Positions 16,083-18,138 of a DNA stretch of 18,138 bases are shown in pieces. The notes under the pieces are model-generated. The model saw nothing but the letters and a program-made list of their open reading frames with translations, was not told the DNA's origin and made no database searches. Positions within the stretch are counted from its first letter, which is position 1. Each line of letters begins with the position of its first letter. The stretch comes from an uncultured Clostridia bacterium (lineage in GTDB: Bacteria > Bacillota > Clostridia > Saccharofermentanales > Saccharofermentanaceae): the NCBI GenBank assembly GCA_946405115.1, contig CAMJGB010000012.1, positions 1 through 18,138 on the forward strand. The letters are read 5' to 3'. The translations under genes were made by a program, and so were the position numbers.

Positions 16083-16111
16083 ATGCTATCAGAGGTATCA
16101 ATCCACGTCAA
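16083..16111 (-). promoter_or_regulatory. Promoter of the repressor-recombinase operon
   Basis: On the minus strand TTGACG (16106-16111) and TAGCAT (16083-16088) are spaced by 17 bases. The -35 box overlaps the stop codon of the small protein gene, so repressor and recombinase can be transcribed independently of the relaxase gene. Confidence 0.65.
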
Positions 16112-16296
16112 TCTATAGTCCGTTCGCACTGTGAAAGCAGACAGGCATATCTTTGCAATGTCTCAGTACGCTTATCATAGAAGTACCAGACCTCAGGAGT
16201 CGGTAAATCATCGATACCGAGACCATTTCCGTACTTTTCGATCATTCTTGCCAGGAAATCGGCAAGCCCATTCCATTTATCATTCATATTAATCAC
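16108..16296 (-). CDS. Small unknown protein downstream of relaxase
   Basis: A 59- to 62-residue protein I do not recognise. It begins with NDKWNGLADFLARMIEKYG, a probable amphipathic helix, followed by a Pro-containing turn and EVWYFYDKRTETLQRYACLL, and contains two Cys near the end. A GTG start would overlap the relaxase stop (GTGA at 16293-16296). The ATG at 16287, with AGGTGA 5 bases before it, is an alternative. The coupling to the relaxase suggests an accessory role in mobilization or relaxase regulation, by context only. Confidence 0.7.
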   Translation of the reverse strand: MINMNDKWNGLADFLARMIEKYGNGLGIDDLPTPEVWYFYDKRTETLQRYACLLSQCERTID

Positions 16297-17294
16297 CTGG
16301 CTATTCCGCCTTTACCCTTTCTTTTTAATAAGTTTTCTGTTTTTCTGCGAGCACGCTCCTTTTCTTCGAGTTCTTCCAGTAAACCCGGAGGCAGGAGACT
16401 AATCTGTTTTTGTAGTTTCTGCTGTTTGGCTTGAAGCTCATCAATCTGACCTTCACGTTCTTTGACGGCTTGCTCGAGTTCTTCCGTCTTTCCCTGCCAG
16501 TAATGACTGACATCTGCTTGTATTTCGATTCTTCTTTGAAGTCTCTCAACATGGTCGTTGACGGATTTGATCTGCTCCTTCATCTTTGCCATCTCGGGAG
16601 CATAACGGGAGATAAGTTCTATTGCCTGACTCTTTTTCTCTTTGCTCTTTATCATTCCGATATCACTGATAGCTTGAGAGATTTCTTCGTAATGCGACAT
16701 GAGCAAATCGGCATTCTTGAAAAGATATGTCGGCAAGTGTTCACGATGTGTAATCCGTTTGGGTATCCCTCGTTGAATACTGGGATAGTACTTCACCATA
16801 TGTCCATAGAAATCATCCTGTAGCTTTACGAGACCCTGCGGCCCGCCAATAATTGTCTTGGAAGACAGTTTTCCTTTGTCGGTAATGGGCACGAAGCAGA
16901 TATGCATGTGCGGACTATGTTCATCAAGATGGACTACTGCGGAAAGAATGTTGTCCTCTCCGAACTTATCTGCAAAGAATTCATATGCTCTTTTGAAAAA
17001 GGCTTCGATGCCGGCTTGCGACATGCCTTTGAAAAAGTCAGGCGAGGCCGTACATATACAATCTTGCATAACAACACTGTCTTTGCGCATTCGGCATCCG
17101 ACGGTCTGAATCCTTTTCAGGATCATATTCCTATAGCTGTCAGTTGGGTATTTTACGTGATAATCATAGCGGATACGACTGATATCAATATCCGGATTAC
17201 TCTTATACTCATCCTTCTGACGTTCATGGTGTTTTTCGAGTCGCCCTACGGCTCCCATTTTGCATTTGCTGATTCTCATTATTGCGTATGACAT
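16293..17294 (-). CDS. mobV: MobV (Mob/Pre) family relaxase
   Basis: A 333-residue relaxase of the pMV158 MobM/Pre type that nicks the origin of transfer and pilots the single strand. The N terminus MSYAIMRISKCK and the KHHERQ motif place His22 at the position of the catalytic His22 of MobM. The metal-binding HLDEHSPHMH lies at 122-131. PITDKGKLSSK and the following helix match the family. Residues about 225-325 form a long charged coiled coil (oligomerization or membrane contact), and the C terminus is strongly basic (KRKGKGG). AAAGGAA precedes the ATG by about 9 bases. A matching oriT lies about 360 bases upstream on the same strand. Confidence 0.95.
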   Translation of the reverse strand: MSYAIMRISKCKMGAVGRLEKHHERQKDEYKSNPDIDISRIRYDYHVKYPTDSYRNMILKRIQTVGCRMRKDSVVMQDCICTASPDFFKGMSQAGIEAFFKRAYEFFADKFGEDNILSAVVHLDEHSPHMHICFVPITDKGKLSSKTIIGGPQGLVKLQDDFYGHMVKYYPSIQRGIPKRITHREHLPTYLFKNADLLMSHYEEISQAISDIGMIKSKEKKSQAIELISRYAPEMAKMKEQIKSVNDHVERLQRRIEIQADVSHYWQGKTEELEQAVKEREGQIDELQAKQQKLQKQISLLPPGLLEELEEKERARRKTENLLKRKGKGGIAR

Positions 17295-17327
17295 TTTTTA
17301 GATTCCTTTCGTAGTTATGTTTTTGGG

Positions 17328-17358
17328 CAAAATAAAAACCCCGCTTCTTTTAGCGAGG
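17328..17358 (-). terminator. Intrinsic terminator just upstream of the relaxase gene
   Basis: In the minus direction CCTCGCT pairs with AGCGGGG (17352-17358 and 17339-17345; one G-U pair) around a 6-base loop, followed directly by TTTTTATTTTG. It ends about 34 bases before the relaxase ATG, which leaves almost no room for a separate promoter, so it may act as an attenuator controlling relaxase transcription. Confidence 0.75.
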
Positions 17359-17422
17359 CTCTCTTCGTGTTTTGGCAAGATATCAGCATATTTATGGTGT
17401 GTGTAAAAGTGACGATGACATC

Positions 17423-17622
17423 TTGCGGTTATCTTCGGTCTATACACCGCAACAGAGATAGAAGGACGCTTCTTATGTGGAATTGCCCGCAATAAGCGGC
17501 GGACAATTTCACAACGAAGCTTTGTTGTGTCGTTATAAGAGCGCGGGAATGGTGGCGCTCTTATATCTCCCCAACAACCTCGAATATCGTCGTACGGTCA
17601 GTCGTCCACTGGAAGACTGACC
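17423..17622. repeat. Cluster of inverted repeats between oriT and relaxase gene
   Basis: This 200-base non-coding stretch is almost entirely hairpins. TTGCGGT/ACCGCAA occurs at 17423-17429 and 17446-17452. AATTG...CCGC / GCGG...CAATT lies within 17481-17508. A 20-base near-palindrome centred on AAGCTT spans 17510-17529, with one mismatched pair. TATAAGAGCGC/GCGCTCTTATA is at 17534-17544 and 17555-17565 (11 perfect pairs), and GGTCAGTC/GACTGACC is at 17596-17603 and 17615-17622. On the transferred strand this is the first DNA to enter a recipient. Possible roles are a single-strand origin, a single-strand promoter, or relaxase binding. Confidence 0.7.
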
Positions 17623-17649
17623 TCCCTAGATATTCTTTCTATATCTGTG

Positions 17650-17681
17650 GGTGTAACACACTACACCTTGCAAGCAAGGTG
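17650..17681 (-). other. oriT: Origin of transfer (oriT), MobV/pMV158 type
   Basis: On the minus strand the ten bases TAGTGTGTTA (17663-17654) equal the published pMV158-family nick sequence TAGTGTG/TTA, putting the nick between 17657 and 17656. As in pMV158, one hairpin lies directly 5' of the nick (arms 17664-17671 and 17674-17681, CACCTTGC/GCAAGGTG, 2-base loop). A second, overlapping inverted repeat spans the nick (GGTGTA 17650-17655 with TACACC 17662-17667). It lies on the same strand as, and upstream of, the MobV relaxase gene. Confidence 0.88.
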
Positions 17682-17713
17682 GTGTGCAAGGGGCCCCCCT
17701 TGACCCCGTCATT

Positions 17714-17785
17714 CTAAGGTGGAAATCTACACGCAGGTACCGCTTCGCCCTGCGCGTACATTTCCATCATCCGATCCTGTAACAT
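17714..17785 (-). CDS. Putative 23-residue leader peptide
   Basis: A very short ORF with an unusually good translation signal: AAAGGAGG at 17793-17800, 7 bases before the ATG. The peptide starts MLQDRMMEMY, ends with a Cys-Arg-Phe-Pro-Pro stretch and stops with TAG. Nearly its whole second half is encoded inside a long imperfect hairpin (17720-17766). Product function is unknown. Two consecutive Pro codons just before the stop could stall a ribosome, which would fit a translation-sensing leader upstream of oriT and relaxase. It could also be a chance ORF. Confidence 0.45.
   Translation of the reverse strand: MLQDRMMEMYAQGEAVPACRFPP
17720..17766. repeat. Long imperfect hairpin overlapping the leader ORF
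   Basis: Three paired blocks separated by single symmetric mismatches: TGGAAAT/ATTTCCA (17720-17726, 17760-17766), TAC/GTA (17728-17730, 17756-17758) and CGCAGG/CCTGCG (17732-17737, 17749-17754), around an 11-base loop. That gives 16 pairs in total. It is not followed by a U-tract, so it is not a terminator. Confidence 0.65.
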
Positions 17786-17810
17786 ACCTTTTCCTCCTTT
17801 CGCATGTTTT

Positions 17811-17847
17811 AAAATCAAAAAAGCGGTTGCTCTTGTGAACAACCGCT
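17811..17847 (-). terminator. Intrinsic terminator between promoter and leader ORF
   Basis: In the minus direction AGCGGTTG and CAACCGCT (17840-17847 and 17822-17829, eight perfect pairs, 10-base loop) are followed by TTTTTTGATTTT. It lies about 70-100 bases after a strong promoter and directly before the ribosome binding site of the 23-residue ORF. This is the layout of an attenuated leader or of a small RNA gene. Confidence 0.85.
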
Positions 17848-17922
17848 ATGTAGTGCAGATATGTTATTGTAAATACTAGGCAATTCATTCATTTGGAAAT
17901 TCGCATAATTACCCAAACCCAT
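17815..17922 (-). ncRNA. Short transcript of about 100 nt: small RNA or attenuated leader
   Basis: A transcript from the promoter at 17921-17949 would start near 17914 and end at the terminator near 17815. An open frame of 35 codons (ATG 17920-17922, AAAAGGG 7 bases upstream, TGA inside the U-tract at 17815-17817) covers the same bases. However, its ATG overlaps the -10 box, so it would lie upstream of the expected start. A shorter in-frame start, beginning MNELP, lies inside the transcript without a clear ribosome binding site. Small RNA, leader peptide or leader of the downstream genes cannot be told apart here. Confidence 0.4.
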
Positions 17923-17949
17923 CGTACTACCCTTTTCAAAGCTTGTCAA
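17921..17949 (-). promoter_or_regulatory. Strong sigma-A type promoter reading toward oriT and relaxase
   Basis: On the minus strand TTGACA (17944-17949) and TACGAT (17921-17926) are spaced by exactly 17 bases. No other promoter of this quality is seen between here and the relaxase gene, so it may drive the mobilization genes through two terminators, or only the short transcript. Confidence 0.7.
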
Positions 17950-18041
17950 GAAGCATATTACGCTCTCATAAATGGTAAGTAACATTTGGTTAGCATTCTT
18001 ACGGGAATATAATTATGTATGGTCGATGGTGGTAGTGGAAA

Positions 18042-18050
18042 TGCTATAAT
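18042..18050 (+). promoter_or_regulatory. Extended -10 promoter candidate near the right edge
   Basis: TGCTATAAT fits the extended -10 consensus (TGn plus TATAAT) on the plus strand; no convincing -35 box is seen. It would drive a plus-strand gene starting near 18083 and continuing past the window. The 18000-18138 stretch is clearly AT-rich. Confidence 0.35.
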
Positions 18051-18082
18051 GAGGTTGTTCGAGAGAAAGATCTTGGCTAGTA

Positions 18083-18138
18083 ATGAACATCGCAATGCTT
18101 GATATAATGAAAGTGTTAGATAACTATATTTTAAAATA
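18083..18138 (+). CDS. Possible 5' end of a plus-strand gene, cut by window edge
   Basis: From ATG 18083 the frame stays open to the window end (18 codons, starting MNIAMLDIMKVLDNYI). There is no clear ribosome binding site; GAGAGAAAGA lies somewhat too far upstream. It is preceded by an extended -10 element at 18042-18050. Too short to identify and may be chance. Confidence 0.25.
   Translation, partial: MNIAMLDIMKVLDNYILK

Larger units (their letters stand above)
14033..18138 (-). mobile_element. Integrative mobilizable element (serine recombinase + MobV), right end outside window
   Basis: A contiguous module of serine recombinase, XRE repressor, small protein and MobV relaxase, with an oriT-like region and hairpin-rich control DNA. 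It has no replication initiator or type IV secretion genes in view, so it is a mobilizable rather than self-transmissible element. The left boundary is placed at or near the recombinase stop (14033), where it meets the radical SAM gene. DNA is visibly more AT-rich than the chromosomal genes to the left, especially after 17850. The right boundary and any cargo lie beyond position 18138. Confidence 0.8.

Noticed and set aside
16048..16101. Longer N terminus for the XRE repressor (start at 16101)
   Set aside because: The extra 18 codons lie over the promoter and 22-base palindrome; ATG 16047 has a correctly placed GGAGG.
17298..17492. 64-codon minus-strand frame upstream of the relaxase gene
   Set aside because: It needs a TTG start without a ribosome binding site, contains the terminator at 17328-17358 and one of the hairpins, and has an unusual composition rich in His, Arg and Lys; more likely non-coding control DNA.
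17423..17850. CRISPR-like array
   Set aside because: The repeats are different inverted repeats, not a repeated direct unit with spacers, and no cas genes are present.
17850..18138. tRNA or other structured RNA gene at the right edge
   Set aside because: No cloverleaf or CCA-type end could be found on either strand; the stretch is AT-rich and only promoter-like elements are visible.

Overview
The window looks like the chromosome of an anaerobic, low-to-middle GC Gram-positive bacterium of the Clostridia class (gut or rumen type). This rests on strong AAGGAGG-type ribosome binding sites, densely packed directons, clostridial families (YitT, GH51 arabinofuranosidase, PadR/DUF1700/DUF4097 cassette, HD-GYP protein, HTH-desulfoferrodoxin fusion) and a MobV/serine-recombinase mobile element of the kind common in this class. 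Genus cannot be read from the sequence.

Layout. (1) 38-2391, plus strand: a YitT-family membrane protein followed 5 bases later by an intracellular GH51 alpha-L-arabinofuranosidase, closed by a bidirectional terminator. (2) 2445-3758, minus: a membrane protein with a Gly/His-rich N terminus, a TPM-like domain and a repetitive acidic tail. (3) 7951-3855, minus: an apparent five-gene operon, PadR regulator - DUF1700 - DUF4097 - HD-GYP c-di-GMP phosphodiesterase - Nudix hydrolase. It has a near-consensus promoter just upstream of padR and a terminator after the Nudix gene. (4) 10606-8026, minus: a membrane PPM/SpoIIE-type phosphatase, D-aminoacyl-tRNA deacylase (dtd), and an XRE regulator fused to a complete-looking desulfoferrodoxin. 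(5) 14043-10812, minus: a radical SAM protein translationally linked to two paralogous alpha/beta-hydrolases (lipase type), the first carrying an N-terminal membrane domain. I cannot assign this three-gene set to a known pathway.

(6) From 14033 to at least the right edge lies a mobilizable element: large serine recombinase, XRE repressor, small unknown protein and MobV (Mob/Pre) relaxase, all minus strand with 4-base overlaps. A roughly 850-base non-coding control region follows. It contains an origin of transfer that matches, by eye, the pMV158-family nick sequence TAGTGTG/TTA with the same inverted-repeat layout. Around it are many perfect or near-perfect hairpins, two intrinsic terminators, a strong promoter and one or two leader-peptide-size ORFs.

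The left end of the element sits exactly at the start of the radical SAM gene: the recombinase stop codon overlaps the presumed radical SAM start, and no ribosome binding site precedes that start. The insertion has probably separated the radical SAM/lipase operon from its original promoter. The other end of the element is not in the window.

The most interesting points are the transfer-origin region with its nested leader/attenuator structures, the 22-base operator-like palindrome in the repressor-recombinase promoter, the radical SAM plus twin-lipase operon, and the HTH-desulfoferrodoxin fusion.
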